Shown: positions 15,128 through 28,659, counted from the stretch's first letter. The stretch is DNA of 64,000 bases from Eleginops maclovinus (GCF_036324505.1 NC_086370.1:12448512-12512511), one strand, 5' to 3'. Program-made: numbers and translations. Notes: generated by a model from the sequence alone, not told the origin.

Positions 15128-18100
15128 TAGACTATAGAGGTTACATATAGGGATTAAACTAAAAACTGAGTTGTATTTTGACTCATTACTTTAGGTTTTT
15201 GAAACTTAATCAATAAACCAAGAGTAGGCTTCCACAATAACCTTTCTTAGCACACCGTACAATTACTGAAATCAAAGAAATATCTCTCAAATAAATATTA
15301 GTCCATTACGGTATTCAAGCTTAGTTCATGGCATGTAAATCACAGCTCCATGGGGAACAAGTATCTAGTTTAATATTCTGAAAGTGAAGTCCCACACAGA
15401 GGCAACAAAATATTAAAATGTAGCAGGTGTTCAAGCTCAGTATGAGGGCGTGCCCCTTCAGTGAGCAAAGGTCTCGGTATGCTAGTGATATTCCATTGCT
15501 GAGGGCAAAAGGTGATTCCTTTCTTGTATTTTAGCTTTGAGACCTCCGGTTCCAGGCTGAACAACAGCTGCATCAAAAATAGGATAGAAAAAAACATTAA
15601 TGACGATGTGGTGGTATCTGCAGTTCTCTCTTCATAAAAATTCTCAGCCATAGATGGCTCCCAACATATTGATGTTTAACCCTTGAATGCCTCACAGCAG
15701 GTCAAAATACCCAAATGCCTGAATATAAACTGGTGTAGACTGGCCTTAGTGCTGAGAAAATATACACTCATTTTATGTAGAATAGCCAAGGGCATGGATT
15801 TAATTTCCGATGTGGGACGGGAAACAATGAAGTCAGGGAGCCTTCTCTATATCAATTCATATTTTCAGTTGTGGAGAGCTGAGATTTCAGCCAAATACCT
15901 GTATTCACTTTAACTTTTCTTAAGGTTCCATGAGTCTTTTTAGGTTTTTATTATTTAAAAGAAATCTTTCAGTCACTTTTGATGTCTGCTGTTTGGAAAG
16001 CTTTTTTTTTGGCTTTTTGCAAAGCTGCCAGGCTATGTAGAGCCCTAGCAAGCTTCACCAATCATATGTCTAAAGCCACCCTGTGTGTAGCCTGAGAGGC
16101 AAAAACTAAAAAGAAAACGCAGTCACCAATGTGCTCACTAAAGCTCATGAAGCTTATTGCTATAAGCACAGGGCATCAGCCCAAGGCGTCCTAGATGAGT
16201 GCATCTGGATTTGCTTCAAGTCATAGTGCTCTTTGATTTAGCTTGTGACAGCATGCAATAGAGGACACTGTGGATGTTGTGATTTACTCAATTAGTATTA
16301 AAAAACCTGGGATATTTCATTGGAAAGTGTGCCCTTTAACGTTTAATGTGTAACCTACGGAACGGTCAACGGAAACCATTTTGCTCTGGTTTGTTCACCT
16401 GCAGATTGAAATGAGCTTTTAGCTATAATCTGGTTTATAGCATACATTCTCTTTTGGAGATTATTGCATTGTTAGGCATGGTCCTTTTTCCATTTTGAGG
16501 TGACTGCTAAAAAAACAACACACTTTATTTGCCATACATAAGAAATGGTTATAAACATCGGACTAAAACATATGTTCCAGCAAACCAAAGCGCCATTCAG
16601 AAAGCTCTATCAAGGTTTTGATTTCGAGCTAATGTATGAATTTACTCAGAGAAAAGTGGTTATTCATGACATGAGATGTAGACTGTGAGCTTTGTTTAAG
16701 CCACAGTAACTGTGGTGACACCGCTGTGAGAAAGAAGTTAGTTTCTACATAAAGTATAGATATCTGCCTGGGACGGCAACAGCTGCGGCTTCTTAACAAC
16801 TTTTGGATAAACTCAGCGTTTAATCATTTTGTACCTTCATAAGTAATACTGAGGAGGTGGTCCAGGTGTGGTAGCTGGGTAACTTGGCTGCAGTGGCTTG
16901 TATTTACATGGAAAGAGATATTCATTCTTAACCCACTTATTTAAGTAACCCAGTTTTTTGTCAGTGCACCGAAAGGCCTCACAAGCATGATGTACCACCG
17001 AGTAGAAAACAGCTCCGAAGACTAATTTGATATCTGGTTTGTCTGCCCATTTGGATTTGTTTCGTAACTGCCCATATTTATTTGTTTATTGTTTCTTGCA
17101 AGATTAATGATGCCTCTGCCTGTGCCAGATGTGTCCCCTATTGCAAATTAACATTTTAGAACAAACAGCCTTAAAGCATAGATATCTTTTCATCCAATAC
17201 AAAATGAAACAGGGCCATTTTAGATAATACATTGGTTCAGGTTATTTACAAAGTACTGATTTAAGTAACTTGTGTTGTAAACTTTTATATTTGCAAATAG
17301 ATAATGATGTTCCAGGATCATTATTTTCAAACATGTGCAGTACGAGAGAGCTCATCACAAATTAAAGCTGTTAAACCTCTCAGGAACTTGGTTGTGTTCA
17401 CTGAATTTCATGGCTATCTGCCCTGCTTGCCTTGAAAGTGATGCATTGCATGGAAGAATTAACACAATTCCTGCTGTTCATACACATGAGATATACATAA
17501 CCCAAGTGCTTATATAATTAATTCATCACCTCTAAACAATCATACATCTGAACATTTTATTTTTAGATTCTGTCTCATATTTGATCTCTACGTTATCATG
17601 TGAACCTCGTAAGAAATATGGCTATCAATGAACTAGTCTTAACTATATGTGAAGCTCACATTCACCAGGTTGTATGTGGGACATGCATAGTATCAATGTT
17701 TATTTATTTTTTAAATGTATTATTTTTTCATTGCGAGTGATTTGGTGATTCCCAAAAATTGTGTGTTCGCAGCGTTTAGCTTGAGGGGAAACTTTAAATG
17801 CAAACAGTTTTGCCATGAACCTTGCAGGGATTTTGCATGTTTGCAAAGTGTCAAAAATAGAATAGAAACTCGACACTGATAGAAAGCATAAATGAAATGG
17901 AGATGTGATTGGTTTCAGCATTTGAATCATACATAGATTATGCAATCAGTGATGTCTGAGATCTGATGTAGCATATGAAAGCCCACTGATGACAGCACAG
18001 AGAAAGACAGTAATCTACATTGCATGAGTGGAGGGTAAAGTAATTTTAAATGAACCTCTTCTGAGAAATTGTTACATCAAACTGACAGCAACTTTGATGA

Positions 18101-20509
18101 GAAGACTATTGTCACAGATGTAGCATTCCTGACCAAATTCACCGTTTTAAAATGAACACATCACTCATATTTCAATTGAAGCGTCCGTCAAAGTTTGTTC
18201 GCTATCCGCTGAGGATTACCCACAATTTCTTATCCTCGGAGACATCCACTGGCAGAAGCAGTGATCACGTAGTGGAGCTCCAGCCTGATGATGGAATGAC
18301 TACGTACACACACGCCTTGGGTATCCCTCTCCGTACTCTGTCAAGAAGAGGCATCCAGTCACTGCTCAGTGGCAGAAGATGCATTACATTGCGGTGACAT
18401 TTGAAATGGTCCCTGAGGTGCTCCTCTATTGCTTTGACTGACAGACCAGCCTGGGAAACCTGTGCTGTCCCATAATTCACCTGGTGCTCTGTGCTCTCTG
18501 TGGTCTCGTGGATTCCCTCTCACTCTTAGGTCCCACGTTACAGAGAGCTGCTTCAGTGTTGCTGTCATAGTGTTTTTTCATTAGCATCACTCGAGCTCAA
18601 TAGAAGATTCTTCATTTATAATCGTAATGATATGCTTTATTGTTTATTCAGCTGATTACCAGTGGCAGTTTCTCGTAGAGCTCCATCTATTTGTTAGGCC
18701 ATATTTTATTCAGCACTTAATAATCAATAGACCTGACCTTTATCGGGCTGAAAAGCAAACCACAAATAATGGCTCTCTTTTTGCTGCACCTATCTAAACT
18801 CAGATATGTATGATCCATATAAGTGTCTGCAATCTGTTTTATGTACAGTTCAAATGCATTGAAATGGTTATTCATTGTTGCCATTACAAAGCATACATGG
18901 TGTTACCTCCAGATGTATTGTATGATTGCAAACAATACAAGGAATAAAATGACATCGTAATCATCACTATCTGAAAGCTTTTTCCTTCATTGATACTGGT
19001 GCATCCATGTTTTTGGAATATAATACGAAACATATCTTCTCAAATGTATCCACCTCCCCATAATAAACCATGTGTTTGATGCTTATGTTTTATCAAATCT
19101 GTCATGCTATGTTGTTGATGTTCTTTTGATGTTCAATTATGTGTTTCCTTTTGTGCAAAACAAATTCCCCAAAGAGCAATAAAGGTTTCATTCATGTCCT
19201 GTTAATTGGGAATTTCATCATTGTCAACACAAGCTGCTCTCAGCTGGGAATTCATATTTTCAGGAGCCAAATATATGACAAATATATAATTTAAAGTAAC
19301 AATGAGAGAAGGAAACAATAAAATCACTAACGCGTATAAATTACTTTTTCTTCTTAACCCTATGTTGAATGCTTGTACTACCTTTAATTATGCCTGGCAG
19401 AGAGTGCTGATAGTTTCTGCTCATAGTTAAAGACAATAGTAGTATTGTAAAGGACATGCTGTATCCTGATTCTTAGCACATCAAATTAAATTGCATTAAA
19501 GGCTCCAAGTATGGAAGCAAATCCTGGCCATAAAGACTGAAAAAGGCTAAGGTTTATTGTGTATCCTTTATGTCCTTGACACTAAATTCTAAATGTCTTA
19601 TCTCTGACTTGACATTAAACTTGCTTCTTTTGATTAAAATTGAACTAATTACCTTTTTTAGGAGTTTTAAAATATTTTTGGAATACTGCTTGCTGAATTT
19701 GTAAACCCGAAAATATATATATACCTGTACATATTCGCTGGAATGAAAACCGAAGAGGCACTTAGTTCTTTTTTAAGCCCTTATTAAGATAAATGGTTTC
19801 TAAACTGAATAATTTTAAGGCTATAATTTGAGTGGTAATTAAATGTCATCATATTTAGTATTTATTCTGATTAAGGTTTTCAGTTTCATGTACAATTCTG
19901 GTTTTATGTGCATTTTTTGCTTCTTTTCAATTGTGCATCAGGGGTTTATGCATTATTCATTTTAACTTCATATAAGAAAGTCATTTAATTTGAACTGTTC
20001 AGCAGTAAACCATCACCACCACCACACCAGGCACCAGAGGAATACCTCGACAGGCAGAACATTACCGGCTCCCAGGGCTGCCTACAAAAGTATAACAAAA
20101 CATCCACGCTGATCTGCTTAGCCATCCTGCCCCTCAGCCCCCTAATGAACGAGGGCAAAAGAGCTCTTGGGTTTAGCTTCACCCCAACTTAACAATATGT
20201 CCCCCTACTCCCTGGCTTCCTCTCACACACACAGACACATATGCACGGTGGCGCATGCTACCACACACCTCCCAAACCCCCAAACCACTAACCCGCAGAC
20301 CAATCTGTCTGTGGCACTAAAGTATTATTAGACTCACACACTCTCAAAGGGGAAACAGTGACTGCTGAGAGCTGGAAGATGAGATATGCTACAGGGGCTA
20401 CTAGTTCCATTAAAATGGCATTCACTGGGGTCTTTGTTATCATCGGCCCTGACGTTTTTAAGGATCTAGAGGGGCTTGCTGATCCATGACCATCTCATCT
20501 ATCTTTCAG

Positions 20510-20606
20510 GATTTGAAGGAAGTTGGTGTGAAATTGACACCAATGAGTGTAGCTCAAATCCATGCCAGAACCAGGGCGACTGTGTGGACCGGGTCAACGG
20601 CTACAG
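20510..20606 (+). CDS. eys: eys exon: EGF 7 end, EGF 8 start
   Basis: The acceptor is atctttcag|GAT and the donor tacag|gtaaag; the exon is 97 bp, phase 1 to 2. It reads GFEGSWCE, closing EGF 7, then [17 protein letters not shown] and VDRVNGY. EGF 8 has O-glucose motif CSSNPC. The codon split at the end (AG|C, Ser) is completed at 21080. Confidence 0.92.
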
Positions 20607-21079
20607 GTAAAGAGTGCTATCCACAACCAGCTTTTCTTTGGAGGCAAGAAAATGTCAGGCATTGTAGTGATGGACCTTTAAACATTATTGAATCCAGAAT
20701 ATTGGTACCAGTAACTTTCAGTCCTGTAAAGGTTTCAGACAATTGTGGTCTAATTTTAATACAATGAGCTGAAGAATTAGCTCTGATCGTGTGGCCTTTA
20801 TTATATGAATAGATAGTTATGTAGCATTTCAGATTGAAGTCAAATTCTTAACAGAAAAATGTATCTGCCTTAATGTCTTGGTTCATTCAACCCTTGTGTT
20901 TAAACAGTCAAAATCCATGCCTATGTATGTCACTGTACTGTATGTGCAAACCCAGTAAGATGTGTAATTAATATCATTCATAATTCATGGATTTGTTTCT
21001 GTTCTGTGCATGTGCCAGAAGGGAAACAATATTTTCCATCTGAGACTAAATATCAATATTAATGATTTTTCCTTTCCAG
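20607..21079 (+). other. eys intron, nothing seen
   Basis: This 473-bp AT-rich intron shows no repeat or further coding block. Confidence 0.8.
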
Positions 21080-21187
21080 CTGTGATTGTAAGATGGGATT
21101 TTCTGGCCTTCACTGCGAGGAAGACATCAATGAGTGCACCTCTAGCCCGTGCCACAACTCTGCCATTTGCCAAGACCTTGTGAACAG
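21080..21187 (+). CDS. eys: eys exon: EGF 8 end, EGF 9 start
   Basis: The acceptor is tcctttccag|CTG and the donor aacag|gtgagt; the exon is 108 bp, phase 2 to 2. It reads [14 protein letters not shown], closing EGF 8, then [17 protein letters not shown] and QDLVN. EGF 9 has the calcium motif DINEC and O-glucose motif CTSSPC. This exon is symmetric, so skipping it would keep the frame while fusing EGF 8 to EGF 9. Confidence 0.93.
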
Positions 21188-22520
21188 GTGAGTAAAAATA
21201 AACTCTGCCATTGCGTTGACTTAGCCTTTATCCAATGTGCGCTTTAAAAAAAAATCCACATATCAGTGAAGGGCAGGCAGAATAATTTTTGCCTTTTTGT
21301 TTTGGTAGTTGAATGAAATGTCTGTCCAAAGGAAACACACAAGGTTGTGGTGTTACAGTCTATATAGCAAGCCTGTCTTCATCCTTGACATACATAAGCT
21401 GCTCTTCTAAAGACAGAGAGCAGATTCAGCAGGAACACATCATGTATCTAGATTGGGCTTTACTCCACTGGTGCTCCTCTCTGCTGTGCTTAATGGGAGC
21501 CCCGGGGCTTTCAGGCTTAGTCGGACAGATGGGTAGCAAAGTCCCAGGGCCAATTTGAGTCCTAAATGGTTTGTCTCCAGTTTGTCTCCCATCATGATTT
21601 CGTTCCCATGTGAACTGGCCCTGCTCAGAGCTCTCCCCTGATCGCACAGTCCAGGGAGTTCACATCAGGTGTGTTTTAACCTCGCTGCCCACCACAAACA
21701 CTGCACACACTGCTATCTCAGTCTCCCTGACCCAACAAGCCAAACAAGTCCATACGTACTGCAGTGATGAATCAGACTGCAGTGTATTTACTCAACCCTT
21801 GATGCCTTTTTCTCTTTTTGTAGAAACTTTGAGTTTGACTCTGTAAAAGTGTTTTCTCCCAACTATATATGTAAAGAAAAACACATCTGAACCAATTGGA
21901 GCATTGGAGAAAAAGTGTGAATTGTTTGTTGATGTCTCGGATCAGTCCAGTATTAAGGAGTTGACATCATTAGGCAGCACAGTTCAGTTGTGGCATAATA
22001 AATACTATTTAGTATATATCTTAAAAAGTAATATGAAGTAATTAACTGATAAAAGAAGATGTCTCACTAATCAAAAGATTTAGTTTAGCTTTAGCACAGA
22101 GGTGTCTAATTAAATGTCTTATTATCTTGCTTACAAATAGGATAAGCATCTCCTCTGAGGTGTGTGGTCCGGGATATTAAACCCACCGACAGCTGCAGAG
22201 AGGGACTTGAATTGAGTAAATCACATTATTGGATAGATGAGGCTCTCCCGAATTATTAATCTAGTTTAATTCAAATTAAGGACGCACAAGGAAACATAAT
22301 CACTGCCAATTTGTGTTGTTTTTCATACTACTTTGGGTAGTTTGAGAATTAAAAGTTGGTTTTACACACTTTAGTTTCTCTAGTTTTTCTCCACTGGAAT
22401 TTTCCAAAGTAAGTTTAGAGTTCTGTTAGACCATAAAAAGGTTTACTATAATTACTGTCTAATACACCGGTCTTCATTGCATTTGCTTCCCTAATAATTG
22501 TGTTATCACATCTTCCTTAG
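21188..22520 (+). other. eys intron, nothing recognised
   Basis: No coding segment fits. A moderately GC-rich stretch (about 21450-21720) has overlapping short ORFs on both strands with no recognisable product. Confidence 0.75.
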
Positions 22521-22666
22521 GTTCACCTGCATCTGCCCCCCTGGTTATTTTGGAACGCTGTGTGACCTGGATGTGAATGAGTGTGAAGTTTCACCTTGCC
22601 TACACGAGGGCATCTGTATCAACACCCCCGGGGGCTTCAAGTGTGTCTGTCGTCCTGGATACTCAG
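22521..22666 (+). CDS. eys: eys exon: EGF 9 end, most of EGF 10
   Basis: The acceptor is tcttccttag|GTT and the donor tcag|gtagct; the exon is 146 bp, phase 2 to 1. It reads RFTCICPPGYFGTLCD, closing EGF 9, then LDVNECEVSPCLHEGIC and FKCVCRPGYSG. EGF 10 is calcium-binding type (DVNEC) but CEVSPC does not fit the O-glucose consensus. It is closed by ERCG from the exon at 27459. Confidence 0.93.
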
Positions 22667-24078
22667 GTAGCTCGTTTGCCCTCAGGTGACATGAAGATCA
22701 ATATGAGAGTCTAAAAAGCTTATCACAACTGCTGCGGCCACGTTATTGAGGCAACTCTGACACAGATCTGGCTTAGTGTAAAAAAGAAAAACTGCCTCAC
22801 AATACTCGCTTTTAATTAGACGGCCTGCCTCTGAAAGATACAGTGCCTGCTTCAGTTAAGCTAACCAGAGATAAATTCACGTCACCTGTTTTAATCCGAT
22901 GAAAACATCACAGTGTCAGTTAGTTGCCTTTATTTCATTTCATCAGCCTTAGTCCCAGAATGCTTTTGTTGTTTTACTTCAATCCATTTGTCTTATTTTC
23001 CACTTAGACAGATATCAAGCTATTTTAGCGCTTGCGTGTGTGTGTATGTGTGTGTGCACACTGAAGCCGATTCCTGTCAGGTACTGGGAAGATTAATTTC
23101 ATTTGTCTTCCACACTGTATCATCAATTTATCCTTCCCCAGTTGAGAAAGGGGGGGAAATCTCTGAGGTATTGCTACTCTGGAGAGCCCAACCTGACACA
23201 CATGGCCCAATTCCCACAGCAGCAGCCTTTATTATTAGGCCTTCGTACAGCATAGTACAAGTCATTACTTTTTCTGTTGCTCTAAGCTCATGTGAGGAAA
23301 CAGGGTTCCCCAAGAGAGCAAGTGGCCAGAGGATACAGTTTGGATTGGCTCAAACCATCCACAACTCCTACAAAATATTTGCTCTAGTAACATCTAGTAG
23401 TATTGCAACTTTTCAAAGAAACACAAATGGGTTTGTGTTGCAACTGCAGCTGTGTGTTGACTTCTTATTAAACTAGTGCAAAAGTTCATTTTCAGTCTTC
23501 ATCACATCTTGTTTGTGTAGCCTGATTGGAATTGATCTAATGTTATTCTGCTTTGATGGTATGATGCGTCATGTCCTCCATCACTGAAACTCGTTGTGTC
23601 ACTTGATGGTATTATCATATTATTTGCTTCAGCCATCAGGGAAGTAGATTGTTTTTTTTTTGTATATGAAATGCCAACATTAATTTGACTGCTACAGTTG
23701 AAGGTGCTTACTAATAAATAAGTGTTGTGCTACATGGAGGGAAAGGAGGAAGAGGAGCCCTTCCAAATATGTTATTAAGCTATAATGACACTTCAATCCC
23801 ACATGCATTGCTTTTCATATTGAATTTTCTTATCTGTTGGTTGGTCAGTGATTTAGTCCATCTATATTTTTTTTTTAAATCAAAATGTTCAGACTAATAC
23901 CTCCCTCGAGTTTTGGGAAAAATAATTGAAGCAAAAGCTGGAAATTGTCCCCTTCACATTTCTGACACTTCTGCCAGCTTATAATATTTTTTTTACCTTT
24001 TAAAAAATCTTTTGACCCACTTAGAGCGTTGACTGATTAAAGCTGCTTTTTGTCTTTATCTTTTCGTGTCAAAATGAA

Positions 24079-24120
24079 TCACTTGTTCACTTACAGCCTT
24101 CACTTGTTCACGTACAGCCT
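24079..24120. repeat. 21-bp tandem duplication
   Basis: TCACTTGTTCACTTACAGCC plus T at 24079-24099 is repeated at 24100-24120 with one change (T to G). Seen directly. Confidence 0.85.
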
Positions 24121-25854
24121 TTGGTTATAGCTTGGACCTAATCACACGTTTATTTCTCTATATGATGTGATTTTGCTTTTCAGTCATATTGACACACACT
24201 TACTCAAACTGTAAGTTTCGGCAGTTGCGTAGCTCTCAGCTGTCTAATAATTATTTAGGATGTTTCTAAAAGGCTGTGTAATCACAGTAATGTATTGTTT
24301 AACTGTACATAGGCGGCGTGCTCTGTGCGGAGGTCAGAAGTCATTACAGCGACATGATTAATGGGTAATCTTGTTTATATAAATCACAGTTTAAGCACAC
24401 TGTTCGTCACCTTCTGTTTTCTCTTCTTCACCCATCATTAAGGAGCATGCTCCCTTGAGTGATGGTACAGTGCAATCAGCACATTGTTGCAGCTTCCTCC
24501 GTCAGCACATTGTCGGATGATGATGAGCTGGCCCTCGCATTGCTGTTTGCTGTAAAAGCTTCAGTAGTCTTTGGCTCTGTGAACATGATGAATAATATTT
24601 GGTCCTTATTTCTTCCTTCCTTCCATCAAGTTTACAGGGATCTTTTGCTTCAGAGGTTTAGTGTACATATATTTTGAAAAGAATAATGGAATTTATTAAT
24701 TTTATCAATTTATAACCATACTTTATGCTGAGAGAGAGAGTTGGTTTATACATGTGTTTTGCTACTAATCACATATTGCATATTTTTAAATCCTTTTTAA
24801 ACCCTGGTATACCAGCATGAAATATGAAATATGTAATCCCATTTACAGTTCAGTCCTATTCATGTTTTAAATTTGGTATAAAATGCCAGCCCAAAACTAC
24901 TAAGTATTTAATGACTTCTCAACTACAGTAAATTAAAAGTAGAGCATTCTGTTGCAACTCTGCCTTAATCTCAAGGTTTTTCAGTTGTTTTAGAGCTTTT
25001 TCTTTTGGGTAATTTAAACATGTATTATATTTGCAGAAGAAAAAGCTGTTTTACATTCATTGATGAGAGATCATAATGGGATTCGTCCGTGCACATTTAA
25101 GATGGTATATTCATTCACTTTAATGGTAAATCACACAGTTTCCATTATCACTATGTTTGTTTACATTTGACAGAATCTTTAACAATTAATCATTAATCTA
25201 CAATTATTTGTCTAACCCTGTAAGATAGGATAGGGTGGTACATATTCTTTTTACCCATTTAGTGAAAAACAACACCACAAAATGCCTCTTTGTGGATGTA
25301 GCTACAACCTATTTTTCATTTTGAATTACTCAGAAAAAGCTGTAATTTCTGTGGAAGAAGCAGTACCTGCTCTCACTTAGACCTCTATAAATCAGTGTTC
25401 TGATTTGTTGGCAGAAGGGAGACTAATTTTGACACTTTGTGTTCTCTGGTGTTTCCTTCACAGTTTGAAATCTCCCCTCCCCGTTAGTTCTTCTCTGATG
25501 TTATTGCTATTTTGGTGAGGTCTGCATAAATAATGAATATCATCAACTCTCAGCGTAAAGCTGACTTACTTTGTGAATCCTCAGACTTATCTTAATTGTG
25601 TCCGATGGATGCTGAAGATGTTTTTTGTTTTCAGTATAATTCAAATGTTCCCTTTAAGTCAGCACATTTGGTGCAGTACCGTTTGTTAGAAAGATTGTGC
25701 CTTAATAGACATAGTACTGTGTAGGCACAGCGTAAGATACAGTGCGTACAGTATGTGGCACACTTTTCTATTACTTCAATGCTGCACTTCACTGAGTCCT
25801 CCCAGGGACATTGACTTTAATACAGCATGCGCCACTCTATTTAAATTAATTTTT

Positions 25855-25940
25855 ATATTGCCTTTATTTAACCAGGTTTGTCCTATTGAAATCAATGATC
25901 TTTTTAAGAAGTGAGACCTGGCAAAGAATAAAAGCACACA
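25855..25940. mobile_element. non-LTR retrotransposon/SINE tail fragment
   Basis: The stretch contains CTTTATTTAACCAGG, then an ATTGAAATCAATGATCTTTTT block and GAGACCTGGCAAAGA. I remember this arrangement as a tail repeated in many fish introns. The family and strand cannot be fixed here. Confidence 0.45.
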
Positions 25941-27458
25941 GAGTTTTTACCCATTTACATAAAAGCACATATATTTGAGTACATTTTAATGGGCTACTGT
26001 ATTATTGTTGTTTAAGATTAAACCTGTAGATATGTTTTATGCTGTAGGTGCATACATTATTCAAGTGGTCAAGGGTTGTCAATGAATGAATGAAAAATGC
26101 CCATTTTCCCAGAGCCCAAGACATTTTCAGGTCAAATAAACAAAATACCAACAATATTCAATGTCAAGTTGTAAACATTTGAGAAAAGCATTAGATTTAA
26201 GAAGCTAGATATTATTGGGTCAACATTTGATATTATTTCATGTTTATTTGCTAAATGTAACAAACTAGCTATTAGCTTTACCATCATTAGCCACATAAGC
26301 TATTTCAATAGCAGTTAAAACACTTGATATTTCGTAGAAATCTAAAACGTTTCTGCTCAGTATTTGAATGTTGTCGCTATTTATGTGAAACATGTATACT
26401 CATGAGTCACAAGTTAAAACCACCTAAATTGCCTTTAATATCAAACCCTTTTCATTAAATGTGAACTAGAGGTATCTTGGGGTAAAATAGAGAAATTCTC
26501 CCACACACTTTACATGCCTGTTTACCATCCCTGTCAGCCTATGATCACTTTTCATCAAAGGTTACTGAAGAGACCAGAGATTAAGAACATGCCATGCTGC
26601 AGAGGTTTATAAAAGCATGTTGCTTTTAGGAGACGTTTTTTGGTGGTTTTGCATCTTGCAGTCTTTCAACTAATAATGTAATATATTTAGCCTGCAATAT
26701 TTTCTTCTGTAAGGTTGGTTTAGGGAGTTAGCAGAAATCCTAAACAACCTAAGATATTAATAATATGAATGGCTATTACTAAAGCTATTTAAATAAATCA
26801 TATTAGCAAAAAATATTTTGGGCTAAAACAGGTTTAGATTAATCTCTGTCTGTTTGAAAAATGTATAAGGCAGGTATTTGGATTTCAATTCGGCAAACAG
26901 GAGCAGTTTGACTGGATGGATTAAATCTTAAATCGGTGGCTTCAAATCCATCATGATTTCTTGCTATATAGATATATAGTACAGCAACAGTGTTTTTTTT
27001 TCTTCTTTGTTATAAAGTAGGAATTAGTTGTGATGAATGTCATAAAACAATCTCAAAAATACATTGTCAGTAAAAAAGCAAAAACCCATTAAGTAGAGAG
27101 CCTTGGTGTAAAACATAATCTTTAGATACATTGAAAGTAACTGATGTTGCTGACAAAGCATTCATTGGGGTACACGGTTTTCAATCTAACATGGCTTATA
27201 CTGTATAACCCTGTCGTTACCATTCAAAAATAAAGTTGTATTTACTTTGATGATGATGACCAGAGTTCATTAAAGACATAAGCTGAGAATTCATTTAGAA
27301 GGACAAATGTATCTCTGTAGCCACAGTGTGTCATTGTGTAATTTACCTGTGTAATCTAACCTCATTCGTAAAAAGTTTGTATTGAAGTACAAAAAAGACC
27401 TTTCCTCTCTATGTTGTTAAATATTTAATGGCTTGATAAAATATGCTTCATTTCCCAG

Positions 27459-27630
27459 GGGAACGGTGTGGAGTTAACATTGATGAGTGCGTTTCGAACC
27501 CATGCCAAAATCATGGGAAATGTATTGATGCGCCTAATCGATACCACTGCTTGTGTCCTGATGGCTTTATTGGGCTCCACTGTGAAACCAACATTGATGA
27601 ATGCATGTCAGCGCCCTGTCTTCATGGGAG
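27459..27630 (+). CDS. eys: eys exon: EGF 10 end, EGF 11, EGF 12 start
   Basis: The acceptor is atttcccag|GGG and the donor gggag|gtacgg; the exon is 172 bp, phase 1 to 2. It reads GERCG, closing EGF 10, then EGF 11 from VNIDECVSNPCQNHGKC to FIGLHCE, then TNIDECMSAPCLHG. EGF 11 and 12 both have the calcium motif NIDEC and O-glucose motifs CVSNPC and CMSAPC. Confidence 0.93.
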
Positions 27631-27967
27631 GTACGGATATTTTCCACTCCATTTAAAACAGAAAGACTGGAAAATGCAGTGCAGAAATAGCATAGAATTA
27701 TTTTTAATTATAGCAGAGTGGAGACATATGTCACATGTTGTAAGGAGCTAATGTGATGTGCATAAAGGTTGTCTCAGTGGTCTCCAAATTACAGTCATTA
27801 ATTCCCCTGAAGGGGCAATACTCATTCATTCAAAAGATTATATTTTCCTCTAAGGCTTCTGCATGAACTAGAAAGCAAAAATACCTGCATATTTATGAAT
27901 GTGTTTTGTTTGAATTTCATACTGTTTGATGAGTCAATTCTAACCCCATGTGTTGTTGCCTTCTCAG
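27631..27967 (+). other. eys intron, nothing seen
   Basis: This 337-bp AT-rich intron shows no repeat or ORF of note. Confidence 0.8.
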
Positions 27968-28046
27968 CTGTAAAGATGGAGTATATTCTTACTCCTGCCT
28001 CTGTGAATCTGGATGGACTGGCAGCAGATGTGAAACAAACAATGAC
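27968..28046 (+). CDS. eys: eys exon: EGF 12 end
   Basis: This is the smallest complete exon in the window (79 bp), phase 2 to 0, with acceptor ccttctcag|CTG and donor aatgac|gtgagt. It reads SCKDGVYSYSCLCESGWTG, then SRCETNND. The C3-C4 loop of EGF 12 is short. The next exon supplies ECASIPC, so the calcium motif of EGF 13 (NNDEC) is split by the intron. Confidence 0.9.
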
Positions 28047-28459
28047 GTGAGTCGAGCTTAATTAATAAAGCTGCTGTGTGTCCACAAGAAATGCTGGGAG
28101 AATTTTGTAATCTGTGTGTAGCCTTTGGTATCACAAATTCCATTGACTTTGCTACAAAATAAGTCAATTGAACTACAAGGATCTTGGAAGCATTGTACAA
28201 CTACATGATTAAAAGGAATTGCTTAGTCTAATGCCTAATTGATTTAAACCACAGCTTGTTTTGGACTCTAGAGATAACACATTGAGTGGCCTACAATGTC
28301 TCTGAGACTTTACTTCAATAGATAATCACATCATTTGTTTTTAACTATTGAGACATTTTTCTGAGCCACAATTGTACATCATAAATCATGCATGTTTGGT
28401 TTTACCTGTTTAAAATAGATGGTATTATTGCTGAAGTGCTTTTGTCTTTTTATTTCCAG
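28047..28459 (+). other. eys intron, nothing seen
   Basis: This 413-bp AT-rich intron has no repeat or further coding block. Confidence 0.8.
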
Positions 28460-28659
28460 GAATGTGCATCCATTCCCTGCTTAAACGGAGGATCATGTGT
28501 GGATCTCATTGATAAATATGCATGCTTCTGTCAGGATGGTTACAAAGGGAAAATGTGTGAGATTGATATTGATGTCTGCAAAGAAGCTGCATTTAATGTC
28601 TCACTGTGTTTCAATGGAGCTGCCTGCCTTGACGGTGAGGGATCAAACTTTACATGCAG
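28460..28659 (+). CDS. eys: eys exon: EGF 13, most of EGF 14
   Basis: The acceptor is tatttccag|GAA and the donor tgcag|gtaagg; the exon is 200 bp, phase 0 to 2. EGF 13 has ECASIPCLNGGSC (O-glucose and O-fucose motifs together) and ends GYKGKMCE. EGF 14 starts IDIDVCKEAAFNVSLC with an unusually long C1-C2 spacing and an N-glycosylation sequon (NVS), then CFNGAAC and a second sequon (NFT). Confidence 0.93.

Larger units (their letters stand above)
9606..20509 (+). other. long eys intron (10.9 kb)
   Basis: No eys exon is missing here, because EGF 7 closes perfectly across the intron (CPAG then FEGSWCE). It holds a short CA tract at 10256-10292 and a probable hAT 5' end at 14755-15127. The remainder is AT-rich, with short ORFs that I do not recognise. 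The last few hundred bases (about 20000-20420) look richer in GC. Confidence 0.75.
22667..27458 (+). other. eys intron with long unexplained ORF
   Basis: No eys exon is missing, because EGF 10 closes across the intron. It holds an unrecognised 187-codon ORF (22913-23476), a 21-bp duplication at 24079-24120 and a probable non-LTR tail at 25855-25940. Otherwise it is AT-rich with nothing identified. Confidence 0.7.
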
